DNA of 64,000 nt from Agrocybe praecox (GCA_964017145.1 OZ024846.1:496001-560000); one strand, 5' to 3'. Shown: positions 23,324-34,695, numbered from the stretch's first letter. Program-made: numbers and translations. The notes: generated from the sequence alone by a model not told the origin.

Positions 23324-23903
23324 TAGACTGCCATATACAGGTACCGGCGCCCGCCATGTTACAACATCCGTGTCATTATGCTGATCGAAGCTTGTATCAA
23401 TTATGTACTCGATCCCAAAGCCAGACGGCACCGTAAGATAAGGCAACGACGCATGTTACATACTCAATATACACTACATACGTGTTCATATATTGCTCTT
23501 TGGCCAGAGAAGTCGTAAAATGAAACGGAAAGGAAAGGAAAAGAAAAAAATCAAAGGTACGAGCAACCACAGTACTACCCGCTGGGTATCTGGTGTGGTT
23601 TTTGTTAGAGGGCCAGCCGCCAGTCACGTCGATGAGACGAATTTGTTGTGTGGAGTGTTATGATATCAGAGATAGGATAGCCGGGTGGCCCCTGGCCGCG
23701 CCAACCGTGTTTAAAGACAGCGTCCGTTGGAATCTGGTTTTGGAGAATGTGCAATGCTCTGCATGTGGCTAAACTTGAACGCTACGTGAAACCGCTATCT
23801 GCAAGGGATCTGGTGTAGTAATTGTTGGACAATCCGCCGACAGTCCGCCTTTTGTCCTCGAAGTTAGTACTAGCTACGTGGGTGAAGTGTTGTTTGTCAC
23901 CGA
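23324..23903. other. Spacer, no supported gene
   Basis: Sequence between the inverted-repeat element and copy C of the N-rich family. No gene recognised. Confidence 0.5.
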
Positions 23904-24188
23904 CTATGAAATTGAGATCGAGTTGTCGTTGGTTATTCCAACGGTGCTGGAGTTTGAGGTGTTGAACGAGTTCACATTGTTGTTGTTGTGGACAACATGC
24001 GTCGGGGTATGATGTATGTTTGTAGTGTTGGATGTATGGTAATTGAATACTACGTGGATCTGGACATGGACATGAATGATGATGGGCCCTGCAGGTTTAT
24101 GTGGCTGGGGAGTGTCTCCAAAATTTGTGTGAGAGAGAAACGAAAATATTAAACGAAACCAAGATCGAAGGTGAAACATGAAAGGCAT
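23904..24188 (-). CDS. N/S/T-rich 'NGDVH' family small protein, copy C
   Basis: A 94-codon frame from ATG 24188. The start is aromatic and amphipathic (MPFMFHLRSWFRLIFSFLSH). A strand GPIIIHVHVQIHV takes the place of the NGDVH segment. An Asn/His/Thr-rich region follows (NYHTSNTTN, THVVHNNNNVNSFNTS). The protein ends NSSTVGITNDNSISIS, almost the same end as the copies at 31 and 52 kb. The whole protein lies in one exon and lacks acidic residues until the end. Function is unknown. Confidence 0.6.
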   Translation of the reverse strand: MPFMFHLRSWFRLIFSFLSHTNFGDTPQPHKPAGPIIIHVHVQIHVVFNYHTSNTTNIHHTPTHVVHNNNNVNSFNTSNSSTVGITNDNSISIS

Positions 24189-26081
24189 GATTAATAAATA
24201 TCGTCTCCGTTAAGAAGTGCAAAATGAGATGGTGGGGGCTACCTGTTCGTCAGAGTACAGGGCCCACTCTCTAATACATACATACATTCTGGAATATTGC
24301 ACTGCATTGATGTTCATTCCAAGCAAACACATATTAAAACAGTCATGGATGCTGGACTACTCAGTCGCTTACAGTTACAGGTATTCATTGTAATTGTGTG
24401 TGGCGCTAGACAAATCCAGTAGTTCAATGGCTTCTTTCGAGTTAATTGGTTGGTATATACCGTACGTGACTACCTCATATCACTAATAGTATCACGATGT
24501 ATTCCACCAATTCAGAAGACGGTGGTGAAGGTGGTGATTTTTCCTCGATTGCGGTCCAAAAAGCGCTCATTAGCACGAACTTGAACTGGACGATGTTATT
24601 TTTGTTTTCAATGGGTATGTACGTGTGCAGGGAGAGGATTACGATGTTGCTTATATTACAACCTAATGTCCGATTGTGTATAGGGGTTTACATTGGGATA
24701 TACGCAGGGATAATTCACTCTGACGAGGAGGGAGAGGATATGGATGATGAAGAGTCCACAGAAGAGTGTACATCCAATATATACCTTCCAGTCCAATCAA
24801 CATCCAGACCCATCCAGACCCATCCAAACTTCCCATTCGATGTCTGCCCATTTGATAAGTTCAAAGTTATGTGTAAGTGTATTACTCATTATGACTGTTT
24901 TACACTAATTTCAGCTAAAGCTCGGTACTCAGTTCGGCGTCTAATATGTAGTAGCGACTTCGTGCTATACGTATCTGTCGATGATCAAGGAACAATCCCC
25001 AGTTTTTAAATAATAGATATGTGATTTACGCCCTGATTACTACAAGACATTCTCTGATTGTGTATGTTATGATCGATCAAACCATGACCCGGAGTAAAAC
25101 CAGATTCGTCACAGATGTGAACCGAGACGATCTACCTACCTTGTTGAAAGCGTCCGAACGAACGCCACAGAAACAGCGTACACAGCAAAGCACAGGCGGT
25201 ATGATGTATTCACGTCCTTTCTTGTTTCTTTAAATTTAATCTCTACTTCGTTTTGCTTTGCATACTTCCAGATAGGATACATGATTACTCACTCGCACTC
25301 AGCGCAGTCTTTAATTCGAACTCAAAAGTCGATCGTCACCAAACAGAAGAGATGAAAAGAGAATCTGAGAAGTTTCGAATAGTCAGAGATGAGATAAGAG
25401 ACGAAAGAAAGAAAAGGAAAGGATGTCGTATTACGTGAGTCCAGTTTTAGCGCTAACGCTTATCTTTTAATAGACACATCGCACCTTGAAAGTGGAGTAA
25501 AAATAGCGTAAACTACTGGAACAATTTGAAAAGATGATCTTTCTTATCAGATACAAACAGTTTAGTAGTGTCATGCATTGATGATTGTATTACAAGCTCG
25601 AAGATACGTCAGTTGCGAGAAAGTAGTATGATAAAACCTCCCATACCACAGAATTACACGCACAATCTCTCAAATTTCAAAAGCGATGTTAATGTCGATG
25701 ATAAGATCGATGAGACCAGACCGCTCACTGAGCGTACGATCAGTAGGTACGTCATCGATCATCGACGATGCGAACCAAAACCGCACAATCAAAACCGACT
25801 TGAACCAAGACAGGAACTGTATCCAAAACCTTCGTCCGAGTCGTACCATCCTCCCTTCATCGAACATTTAGATAACAGAAGAACAGACAAGGACCGCCCG
25901 TAGGTTCAATCATCAACGTCAACTACGTCGCTCGCACCCATCTATACCTTCGCACATCCCTCCCTCCCCAATTACTCACAGATCAACATTGCTGACGCCG
26001 AGTTTTGGACTCCCAGTGCTCAGATACAGATCTCACATACGTACGCGGACCATCCATCCCACCAAAAAGAACAACAACAAC
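24189..26081. other. Upstream region of duplicated segment, copy 1
   Basis: A plus frame at 24497-25009 (MYSTNSEDGGEGGDFSS start, 170 codons) contains two plausible introns but no motif and is not called. From about 25,600 to 25,980 the DNA matches 34,265-34,560 plus 49,540-49,650. This shows that it is the 5' flank of a duplicated segment. It ends with a C/T-rich stretch before the NPEGIGM gene. Confidence 0.5.
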
Positions 26082-27089
26082 ATGCGTTTCTCCCCCTCCC
26101 TCTCCCATATTTCAGCAGGCCCAATGACGAGAAGCACTGCGCTGAGGCTCGTCACGCCTCCATCCAGAGGTATTACGAATATCCGTACAAAGAATACCCT
26201 TGCAAGCTCAGCATATCACCCGCATCCAACTTCGAGTGCACCTGCTCCTCCCTCTACCTCTCCTTCCCCCTCTGAAAATGACATCGATCGACCCCCACCA
26301 CCATACGACGTCCACCCCCTCGCACTCGACACGCTCCTGCCCACCATGAATGCACACACCCAAGGACACGCCACGGACCCGTACAACCAGCATCCTGAAG
26401 ACCCGCAATGTCAGAGCGTGAGGAAGGGGCTGGCGAGGCGACATTTTGTCGACGAGAGCGGCGAGTGGGAAAGCGACCTAGTTGCGTCGTACGTTGGCGC
26501 GGGCGAGGTTGGACTAGGGAACGAGGTGGGCACGCAGGAGTACAGCGTCGTGCCCGAGTTTGCGAGTGCTACAATGGGGAGTGCCAGTGGGGCGCTGACG
26601 ACGAGCGAGAGTCAGAAAGAAATAGATGCGGATAATGGGGCGAGGAATGGGAGTGAGATGAGCGCTATGGGCGCAGAGGGATACGAGGGGTATATGACGA
26701 GGGTGTATGCTGCTATTTCTGCAGGAGAGGATGGAACGACGACGAAGGCGGTCTCGGTCAGCCCGGAAATGAAGGAGAGGGACATCAAAGAGAAGAGGAG
26801 ATTGGCTCTTTGTTATGCGCTCGATACAGCGCGGTTGAGCGCCGAGTTGCCCGAGGAGCTTTTTGGACGTCCTTCTCCATCGTCGTCCAATCCCACCTCC
26901 ACGTCCACCTCCTCCAATACCTTATCGAGCACCTCCAACTCCTTCCTTTCAGACTGGATCGAGCCGCTCGAGCAACGCGGTGGGAACCCCGAGGGGATCG
27001 GGATGTTGGACCAGGTGGGGAGCGCTAGTGGGACATGGCGGTTCTTCAGGTTGGGCGGGAGGCAGGGGGAGGGGTTTGTTAGAGGTTGA
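26082..27089 (+). CDS. 'NPEGIGM' family protein, long form, segment copy 1
   Basis: A single 335-codon frame. ATG 26082 (MRFSPSLSHISAGPMTRS) is preferred because the same start, preceded by AACAA, is kept in the paralogue at 49716. The first 50 residues are Arg/Ser/Thr-rich and free of acids, as in a mitochondrial presequence. A Pro/Ser-rich linker follows. Then come PPPPYDVHPLALD, a conserved block HATDPYNQHPEDPQCQSVRK, FASATMGSASGAL, a helical part (KEKRRLALCYALDTARLSAE) and the C-terminal GGNPEGIGMLDQVGSASG (about 300-317). GSASG appears twice. No enzymatic family is recognised. The near-identical length and sequence of the second copy support real coding. Confidence 0.7.
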   Translation: MRFSPSLSHISAGPMTRSTALRLVTPPSRGITNIRTKNTLASSAYHPHPTSSAPAPPSTSPSPSENDIDRPPPPYDVHPLALDTLLPTMNAHTQGHATDPYNQHPEDPQCQSVRKGLARRHFVDESGEWESDLVASYVGAGEVGLGNEVGTQEYSVVPEFASATMGSASGALTTSESQKEIDADNGARNGSEMSAMGAEGYEGYMTRVYAAISAGEDGTTTKAVSVSPEMKERDIKEKRRLALCYALDTARLSAELPEELFGRPSPSSSNPTSTSTSSNTLSSTSNSFLSDWIEPLEQRGGNPEGIGMLDQVGSASGTWRFFRLGGRQGEGFVRG

Positions 27090-27235
27090 ACGTTGAAACG
27101 TTGAAGGTTGAGAGAGTCCGTGACAGTGTTTTTGGTGTTAACGTTAGGGCAGCGGGCTGTGATTAGTCGAGCGTGATTAATTGATTCTTCAGTGTAAATC
27201 GTTGCTATTAGCTTGGATTGTCGCCCTGAGGTCGT

Positions 27236-27919
27236 TTATCTTTTGCATTTTATGTTTGTTTTTCTCCTCGTATGTGTGTATCTTCGGCCCGTGTATTCTG
27301 TACCACCACGTATCATAACCATTTCTTGAACCGACGACGGGTGTCTAACGAAGTCACGAACTTGAATCTTTGAACCTTTGTTTGTGTTTGGCTCGGCCGC
27401 GCAAGCGGCATCTTCGGCATCGCCAGCGGTTTGTAGTTTTGTTAGATTTGTTGGGGTTTGAAGCTGGGGTTGCATTGAACCTTTCCACCGGTGATCAAGA
27501 CTCGTCGACATCATTAGCTGTGAATGTGAGGAGTGGGAGTCTACAGTTTTATGCATTATAAGCATCAAATTTACGAGTCCTTCAATAATACTCCCCGAGT
27601 AGCAATACAATCTGTACTTTATTCCAATACGGGAATGATACCCCAACCGCATCAGGATGCAGACATTGAGGGTACTCGAGAACTGTAGTGGAGACCTGTC
27701 GATAGGAAAATCAAGTATACGTGGAAAAGGAATAACAATAGTACTCGGTATACCCGAGGAACGTCCGATGTGAGTCGAAACCGAGGGCCCACACGTGAGG
27801 CGGTTGCTTTGGTCGGCATGTGCGGCATCCATTACCATAAGTATAGGTTTTTTCAACGCCCTGACAAGACCTGTTCCACTTCGTGTCGAGGAATTGCTGT
27901 TATCTAGCTTGTACAGCAT
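27236..27919 (-). CDS. Hypothetical ORF convergent to the NPEGIGM gene
   Basis: A 227-codon open frame that ends 147 bp past the NPEGIGM stop in tail-to-tail orientation. It contains the peptide AGDAEDAACAAEPNTNK. The same peptide, read in the equivalent orientation, is AGNADNAAWAAEPNTDK near 51,100 and AGNAEDAAYAVEPNKDK near 63,430. Outside this peptide the three copies differ by indels that shift the frame, so long-range coding is doubtful. The block may be a conserved coding exon of an unfinished model or just duplicated DNA. No family is recognised. Confidence 0.3.
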   Translation of the reverse strand: MLYKLDNSNSSTRSGTGLVRALKKPILMVMDAAHADQSNRLTCGPSVSTHIGRSSGIPSTIVIPFPRILDFPIDRSPLQFSSTLNVCILMRLGYHSRIGIKYRLYCYSGSIIEGLVNLMLIMHKTVDSHSSHSQLMMSTSLDHRWKGSMQPQLQTPTNLTKLQTAGDAEDAACAAEPNTNKGSKIQVRDFVRHPSSVQEMVMIRGGTEYTGRRYTHTRRKTNIKCKR

Positions 27920-28202
27920 TTGTAAACGTTTAAACGTTTAATGGCCATCAGTCAACCCGAAGTTAACACGAGGACATGCGATGGATAATAGTACGAGGAA
28001 ACGAGCACGATATAATTATGAACGCTATGCGTCTTTTCTTCTCTCCGAGGCTGTGCTCATGCCACATCATACTGGCGAGGTCAAACAGACTACAATATAA
28101 GTTCTCTCGACCTCTGTCTCTGCCTTGAAGCTTGCGTATTTGGCTCACCAACCTGCCATTGTCGTCTCTAAGACACATCCTTACGATCGTCGCAGCATCA
28201 AC

Positions 28203-29644
28203 ATGTCGACGTCAATCGCAAACATTACAGGTGCTGGCGGATTGCTGCCTCCTGATCTGGACGCTTTCGATCAACGAAGTTTATGGGACATAATCAGGGG
28301 ATCCATAGTTACGATACTAGCATGCACCTGGGGATCTGTCCACCCAAACATGCCATTTGTGGAGGATGAAACCGTTCAGACAATTATCATGCGTGTCGAG
28401 CTTATGATCTGGTCTTTGTTGGTGCCGGAAATGGTTATATATTGGGCGCTCGCGATTTGGCGAGGGAATTCAAAGGTGATTATACTTCCAATGCCGTATG
28501 CCTGTATCCTAACCTTTCCCTCTTAGATTTTAGATGGACGACCACACATGGCTTTTTTGCTCAGATGGGAGGCTTCGTAGTAAAAGGCAGGAACGGAAAA
28601 ATAAAGGTCCTTCATCCACACCACCTTGCGAAACTTCACCGCGATAGGAAGATACATTTCCCTACAGTTACGTCAAAAGAAATATCGGACAGGAGCAGTG
28701 GCGACCTACTCTCCAAAGCACTTGTCGTAGGACAGACTTCCTGGTTCATCGTACAATGTTTGGTCCGCCATATTCAAGGGTTGACCATCACACAACTAGA
28801 AATATCTACACTTTCGCTCTGTGCGCTCAACGGAGTAATGTATCTTTGGTGGTGGAAAAAACCGCTAAATGCCCGCGTTCCAATCCCGGTCCGAATTTAT
28901 GGAGTGGTCGATACTATAAATGATAAAGACATGGACTGGATTATGCATGAACATATTTGTGAACCTACCTGGGACCTGGCAATATCGTCTACCACGCAGG
29001 ACCCAGAGGATGTAGATTCCGCCAATACGCAACAATCTTTTACGAGTGCGGAAGGCAATTCATGGTCCGCCCTCACAAGGTGTATGACGAACCACGGAGG
29101 TGTCATTGTGTTCAGCATAGCGAACGAAAATGCGCTCTTATCCATTATGAGGTTTCCATACAGACGACTCCTGGAGATGCGAGGGAGTGTGATATATGTT
29201 ACAAGTAGAGAAGAATTCACTCAACGGATCCCGCCTTACTACGCTTCTCCATCGATAGGATTGAAAGGTGCAAATATCTTTGTTTGCAATCTCATCTTAT
29301 TGCTCGTCGGTATCGGCTTCGGTATTATTCACCTGGCGGCTTGGAATACTGCATTTCCGACCCGAGCAGAGACCAGCTTATGGCGTGCAGCAGCAATAAT
29401 TATCATCACTATTTCAATAATTTACGGGCTGACAACCACCCTCGTGTACTCACTTGTGTTTATCTTTGGGGCTACACACCAATATTGGATGACATTCGCT
29501 GGGCCAATAGTATCATACACTCTACCCGGTGTCTATATCGTTGCGCGAATTATTTTGCTAGTCGAGGCCATTGTATCGCTTCGACGTCTACCACCTACAG
29601 CATTTCTTATGGTTTCATGGACGAATTACGTACCTCATATCTGA
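28203..29644 (+). pseudogene. Multi-pass membrane protein, frameshifted copy 1
   Basis: ATG 28203 starts MSTSIANITGAGGLLPPD and DQRSLWDIIRGSIVTILACTWGSVHPNMP, the hallmark start of a large agaricomycete membrane-protein family. Further family blocks are WTTTHGFFAQMGGFV, LQTSWF-like VGQTSWFIVQC, ALNGVMYLWWWKKPLN, and C-terminal helices ending LMVSWTNYVPHI. Compared with the copy at 62 kb, 19 bp are missing at 28444-28451, between two GGGCGCTC repeats. The frame then changes and stops at 28526. The second half is open in the shifted frame from 28442 to 29644. A short intron ending CTCTTAG before 28528 is likely. Without the 19-bp loss this would be an ordinary family member. Confidence 0.75.
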
Positions 29645-30929
29645 GGACTATCCAATCGACGATCGCAGGCAGGAGGATGGACAAGTGACTTGTATGTGGC
29701 TGCCAAAGGAAATGTAAGATCTAGGCGAGAGGTTCAATGAACACAGCTATGCTTGCGTAATGAACACTTGTCTTTGTGTTGGGAAGGAAGATGAATTGCA
29801 GCTACTATAGGTGTTAGTACCTTTTCCTTTTCTTTCCGTTTCATTTTTCTATTTCTTTCAAGTTATTCCCAGAACCAGAACTTGAACATTATATGGACAT
29901 GTACCATGTATAAAACATTCATCATTGCCTGAAATGGAATACATAGTTGATATAAATTTCCATCAAAATAATGACGTTGTGTCAGAATTTGGGGTTTACG
30001 CTCTTGTACTGGCAGCGTTCGGCCGCTGCTGCAGATCACGAGACTGTGTCGGATGGTCCATTAGATTAGAATTGTCCAATACCGCATGTTTCTTTCCTTT
30101 ACCTGCAAAGACCCGCTTAACATCAGTCTGCTCGTGTTGAGTCCCACAGCCAACCGAGGATGCTCGGAGGCGATCTTGATCGGTTTTCTGACACGTTGTA
30201 AGATACGCACCACGTTTACACTCGTGAAATGGCTTGGAAATGACATATATATGCCTTCTTAACGCGCAGCCAAGTGGGCATTCCTAAGCCCATGATGCGT
30301 CTTATATAAGTCGCAGCAGACTTGGTAAAATTGATTTTATTTGACTCGTCTGTTTCTCTACCATACTACCCACCACCTCTTTTATTCGAACTCCAAACTG
30401 CCCACATCGCTTCAATGTCCATACTATTGTATGTAATTAATATGATTGCTTTTCTTACATGCTACTTATGCATGGCCTGGATACCTCCTGCCCTCTCCAA
30501 CTTTGTGGAGAATTCCGATATTCTCCTATGTATTTGGAAAACTTCCTTCGCAACACCAATCACAGTGTTTTACTCGTCTCCTCTTAGAGCAGTTTAACAG
30601 AGTCCAAGAAACTCACGTCGCTTTGGACATCGTGAGTCTAATATTTCCCACGGTCAGATGCCCTCAAGCTCACGGCCGCTGAACTTTCATGAACAGGAAA
30701 CAAAATAATTGAATGTGCAAAACAAACGGAAGGACACTGGATGAGGGAAGTCTTAAGGATGACAAATTATAGCATGTGCCACAGAGCAAACGAGACGAAG
30801 ATAAAGTGGCTATTATAATTGAAGGTACAGAAACAAGATCAGAATTCTATATTACAAAACATACGAGACCTTTGTCCGAAATTCGAGCAACAAAATATAT
30901 AAATAGAACCGAGCGTCCGTGCATGGTTG
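29645..30929. other. Spacer, no supported gene
   Basis: Contains a plus ORF at 30322-30597 that is hydrophobic but lacks motifs. From about 30,680 to 30,929 the DNA matches 51,530-51,780 and is the 3' flank of the duplicated N-rich gene, including a conserved AAATATATAAATA stretch. Confidence 0.5.
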
Positions 30930-31247
30930 TCATAAGAAATTAATTGAGTTGTCATTGGTCACACCGACTGTGGAAGAGTTGACGGGGTTGAATGAATTGA
31001 TGTTGTGGTTATGAACGTGAGTCGGATAGTACACAGTCTGCGTTGTTGTATTGTTGGTGGTATTGGGTGTATGATCGTTGTAGGCGATATCAAGGTGTAC
31101 TACTACGTTGACATTGATTGTGACTCGCGAAGGACTTGGCCTGTCACGCTGACATTTTTTTCGAAGTTTCTTTCGTAGAATAGAGCTGTAAGAGCCAAAT
31201 TTGGACTGGAGATAGGCCCAGCACGAGGATGCTTTGAATGGAAGCAT
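30930..31247 (-). CDS. N/S/T-rich 'NGDVH' family ORF overlapping the gene upstream
   Basis: A 105-codon frame from ATG 31247. It starts MLPFKASSCWAYLQSKFGSY with a basic patch (RKKLRKKCQRD). A strand RVTINVNVVVHLDIAY precedes an Asn/Thr/His-rich region, and the end is NSSTVGVTNDNSINFL. Between this copy and the one at 55.5 kb, the MLPFK..YLxSKFxSYSS part is conserved better in this frame than in the overlapping frame of the three-exon gene. It may be translated from its own start, or be joined by an unrecognised splice to that gene. Family membership is clear; the expression route is not. Confidence 0.5.
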   Translation of the reverse strand: MLPFKASSCWAYLQSKFGSYSSILRKKLRKKCQRDRPSPSRVTINVNVVVHLDIAYNDHTPNTTNNTTTQTVYYPTHVHNHNINSFNPVNSSTVGVTNDNSINFL

Positions 31248-32011
31248 GAGCTATCGCTGTTCGGCTTTTGATTTTGATTGTGGGTTCGTTCGGTATAGGA
31301 TGTGTCGTGGATATATTCCAGTTTATTATCGTTATGACCGTTGTCGGTGGCAGGGCCAAAGGACCCAACAACATAGAGCATGTTTCCATGAAATTGGTTT
31401 GACTTGTTGGTAATTGTGTGAGCTGTAGCTTTGATCACCGCTGGTGACACGGATGAACCGTATTTGTTGCAGTGGATGTGAGGAGAAAAGCTCAACATAG
31501 GTATGTGGTACTGGTCCACAGAGGTGGGTGCAACTGTGTTGCATGGACCCAAAGTGGGGCTAGGGCTGCCTGCCCTGCTCGAGCCTGTGAAGTAGGAGCT
31601 CAGGCGACGTGGGACTCTGTATGGGCTCCGTATGGGATTCAGGGAAGATGCAGATTCTTGCAGACCATGTATTCCGCTTAGTGCACTACAGGTCTCGCGG
31701 GAGAGGAAATGGAGAGGTTGATCATTATCATCTTCAAGCACTTCTGGTAATAGGTGCATTGAAATTGCAGGTGACCGTGAAAGCTGCAGCAGATTGACGG
31801 ATGAGAATCAAAACTTGATTATATTGGAATTACAACAGGGAAACACACCTCGTGGAAATCTTCATGGAAAAAATGTACAGATTCGCGGGTCTTTATAAGA
31901 AACCATGAAAAAAGAAAGTTAGATAGAATAATGTTATGATCCAAATTAATTAGGACCCACATTGAGTGGACAATCTCTATCATAGTCAACGTCGACAGGT
32001 CTGACCAACAT
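31103..32011 (-). CDS. Uncharacterised three-exon gene, segment copy 1
   Basis: Exons 32011-31961, 31890-31849 and 31783-31103 all join in phase 0 and give 257 aa. The start is MLVRPVDVDYDRDCPLN. A TTTTATA (TATAAAA on this strand) lies about 95 nt upstream. The large exon is Ser/Pro/Asn-rich (SSYFTGSSRAGSPSPTLGP, VDQYHIPML) and later carries NQKPNSDSSCFHSKHPRAG and PNLALTALFYE. The paralogue at 56 kb has the same exon layout and 260 aa. The last 145 nt overlap the N-rich ORF in another frame. No family, signal peptide or membrane helix is recognised. Intron 1 uses a GTGGGT donor in both copies. Confidence 0.5.
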
Positions 32012-32102
32012 GAAGTTCATGTTTTAGTAGTATGCGAGAAAAGAATGTGTAATGGGGTCTTTTGCATGAGAGGACTGATACATCCGGGGGGGAAGAGCCA
32101 TG

Positions 32103-32109
32103 TTTTATA
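32103..32109 (-). promoter_or_regulatory. TATA box of the three-exon gene, copy 1
   Basis: TATAAAA on the minus strand, about 95 nt before the ATG. The same box at the same distance is kept in the paralogue (56516-56522), within a well conserved promoter region. Confidence 0.6.
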
Positions 32110-33029
32110 GGCGAGCATATAATTAGATCACAAGATTGGGTGAGGAGATGCGGTGGCAGAGGCGGCCAATGCCGAGTTTTATATATATCCTGTCCGTTCT
32201 TTAGAACCGTCACCTGGAAAATGAAGTGAATTCATATCATATGATACATAACTAGAGTCCAATAGTATTGCTTCATGGCAGAGCATTGGGACGAAGAATG
32301 AAAATTTCTTTATAACAGCTGGAGGCCGCGCCGAACTCCAACATGTGCACAAACGTTATTTTGTGTCCACATAGCCTTTCCACACGTACGCCTATTATAC
32401 AGCGGGATATGGCTGTCACTCACTCAGCCAGCCTGCACGAAAAGACCGTTGGTGTCGGTATCTGCATAGGATATTGAGGAGAAGGAAGCGTGTTATTACG
32501 GTAGACGGGGAGAGTTTGGAAGGGGGAGATACATGACTGACGTCAGTATGACAGCATCCTCTATGTACAAAGGCTCAGTAGTATATAACAGGATTGTGGT
32601 CGAGCGCTATATTTGTAAAATATCACTGCCACTTTTGCTGCGCCCAGTCTTGATCACCCCCAATCACTGCCTTGAGCATAATGATAAGACATCTTCCAAC
32701 TCCCATCTTCCATTAGTTCCATCCACTGCGCTGAACGACACACTCCACATTGCTATGCATACATGTAAACCTCCACCTCCACATGTGTCTATTTCTGGAT
32801 TATTGGACAGGAAGGACTTGCTAGACGCTACACTGGCACTGGGTTTATCCCCTCCCACCTCCCTCCCTTCAAATCAACCCCCTCCGCAGACCCAGCGCCA
32901 TATCTAGATCCGACAGCAGTGCCAGCGTACACCCTCGCCATATACCCCTCGCATCTCTCTGCGCCTATAACTACTCCTACTCCCACCTCTCACACCAATA
33001 CACGACATCCGCATCTATTTTTTCTGCCT
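32110..33029. other. Conserved upstream block of the duplicated segment
   Basis: About 32,165-32,670 matches 57,165-57,665. On the plus strand a stretch at 32,376-32,540 reads PFHTYAYYTAGYGCHSLSQP and WCRYLHRILRRRK, and the copy at 57.4 kb reads PFRTYAYIIVEYGCHAVSEP and WCRYLNRILKTRK. In this copy a stop (TAG) precedes the stretch. It could be the exon of a divergent gene, but neither boundary can be fixed. Confidence 0.4.
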
Positions 33030-33420
33030 TTCGATCGTCGTCAGCGTCCCCACTGGCACTCCCCATCGTAGCACTCGCAAACGCAGGCCCGACGTGACAC
33101 TCCTGCGTCCCCATTCTACTCCCAGTCCTACACCGCCCGCTCCTCGGATCGTACCATACTCCTGAGGTGGCTCATCCTCCTCCTTCACCCCCACTACTAC
33201 CAGAGCTAGCAAACGCATCCTACTCCCTTGCCTCATCGAAAAAGTGCCGTCGTTCGAGCCTCTTGCGGACGCTCTGGCACTGCAGGTCTCCAGGGTGCTG
33301 GTTTCGCGGAGCCGTGGCGTATCCTTGGATGTGTAAGCGGGTGCACATCGTATGGCGGTGGGTGGGTGGTGGGTGAGGAGGGGGAGGTTGGGAAGTACGA
33401 ACAGAGACGCAGCGTTGTGC
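33030..33420 (-). pseudogene. Degenerate fragment of the NPEGIGM gene
   Basis: The minus strand reads HIQGYATAPRNQHPGDLQ and CQSVRKRLERRHFFDEARE, clearly related to HATDPYNQHPEDPQCQSVRK in the intact copies. A stop follows. About 200 bp further on, FASATMGSASG can be read in another frame. Start, presequence and C-terminal signature are lost. Its orientation is opposite to that of the copies at 26 and 50 kb. Confidence 0.65.
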
Positions 33421-34695
33421 TATGCTTAAAAAGGTGCTCTTCATGTGTAGATTAGTGGTGATGTACTTGTTGGTATTGGTGTTGGTCGTGTCTGAGTGGG
33501 TGATGACTCTGCCGTACGGGAGAGGGGAATGGAGGAGCGCATGCCTTATTGGACACGATGTGAACGACGTGTGGGTAGAGCAGCTCTCGACGCTAGTTTT
33601 ATGTAGTAATCGCGTCTCTGCCCGGGAATCCGACGGTGACCAGTGAATGCGAGCGTCAACTGAGGTTCTGTGTGTATACGCATGGATATTTCGGGATGGA
33701 TATGAAGTAGTGTCATGGATGCACGCCAACAATATACGCAGGGCATTCATTCGCCGCAGAGGATGGATGAATGTATGGGTGGAATGGCGAACGAAAAATC
33801 CAAGCTGGAAAGCGAAAGCCTGAGGGAAGAATTTGGAAAATCAAAAACCAAAATCACAGGGAATGCAAGCGAGGAGGACTGGACTAACTCAGTGACGTGC
33901 GACGTTCCTTTCATCGTTTCTCCCTTCTATGTACTTTCCCCCCATCTTCTCTTCAGTTCTTGTCCCTTCTTTTCGCCAGCTTTTCGCCTCTGTTCTCTTA
34001 TCTGGGGATTTCAAAGTCTGCGCCGAGTGCTCGTGCTCGTTTTTGCATATATACACCTGATATACCTTCCAACCTCATCGACATTCTGACCCAGCCACAT
34101 CTCTCACTCGATGGACGTGATGATACTACGAGTGATATCGATAATATCTCTTTCGCGGTGTATCCTCCGAGTCCTATGCTGTAAATCGATAGACGATCCA
34201 TATCCATCGGCTCGGTTAGGTTCGGGGGTGGGGTTGATAATATTAATTTGTATTGACCCTGTAGTGCAAGCTCGAAAATACGTCAGTTGCGAGTAGTATG
34301 AGAGAACCTCCCATACCACAGAATTGCACGCACAATCTCTCAAATTTCAAACGCGAAATTAATGTCGATGACGATCAATGATCGATGAGAGGAAACCGCC
34401 CACTGAGCGTACGATCAGTAGGTACGTCATCGACGATGCGAACCAAAACATTTCAAGCAAAACCGACTTGAAACAAGACAGGAACAGTATCCAAGACCTT
34501 CGTCGTCGTAGCATCCTCCCTTCGTCGAACGTTCTTGGTAAACGGGAAAGCGCACAAGAAGAAAAGCAGACATAGTACGTATCCCTTTATCCCATCCTTA
34601 TTTCCATTCGCATCCCCATCCCCATACTCAAGTACTTGCGCTGCTACTTTGTTTTCCAGATCGATACAAGCTCAGTGTATCACGTACGGCCGACA
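33421..34695. other. Left flank of duplicated segment copy 2
   Basis: The stretch 34,265-34,560 matches 25,600-25,900. Its continuation lies beyond the KDZ element at 49,500. ORFs here (33715-34089, 33897-34184) have no motif. No gene recognised. Confidence 0.5.
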
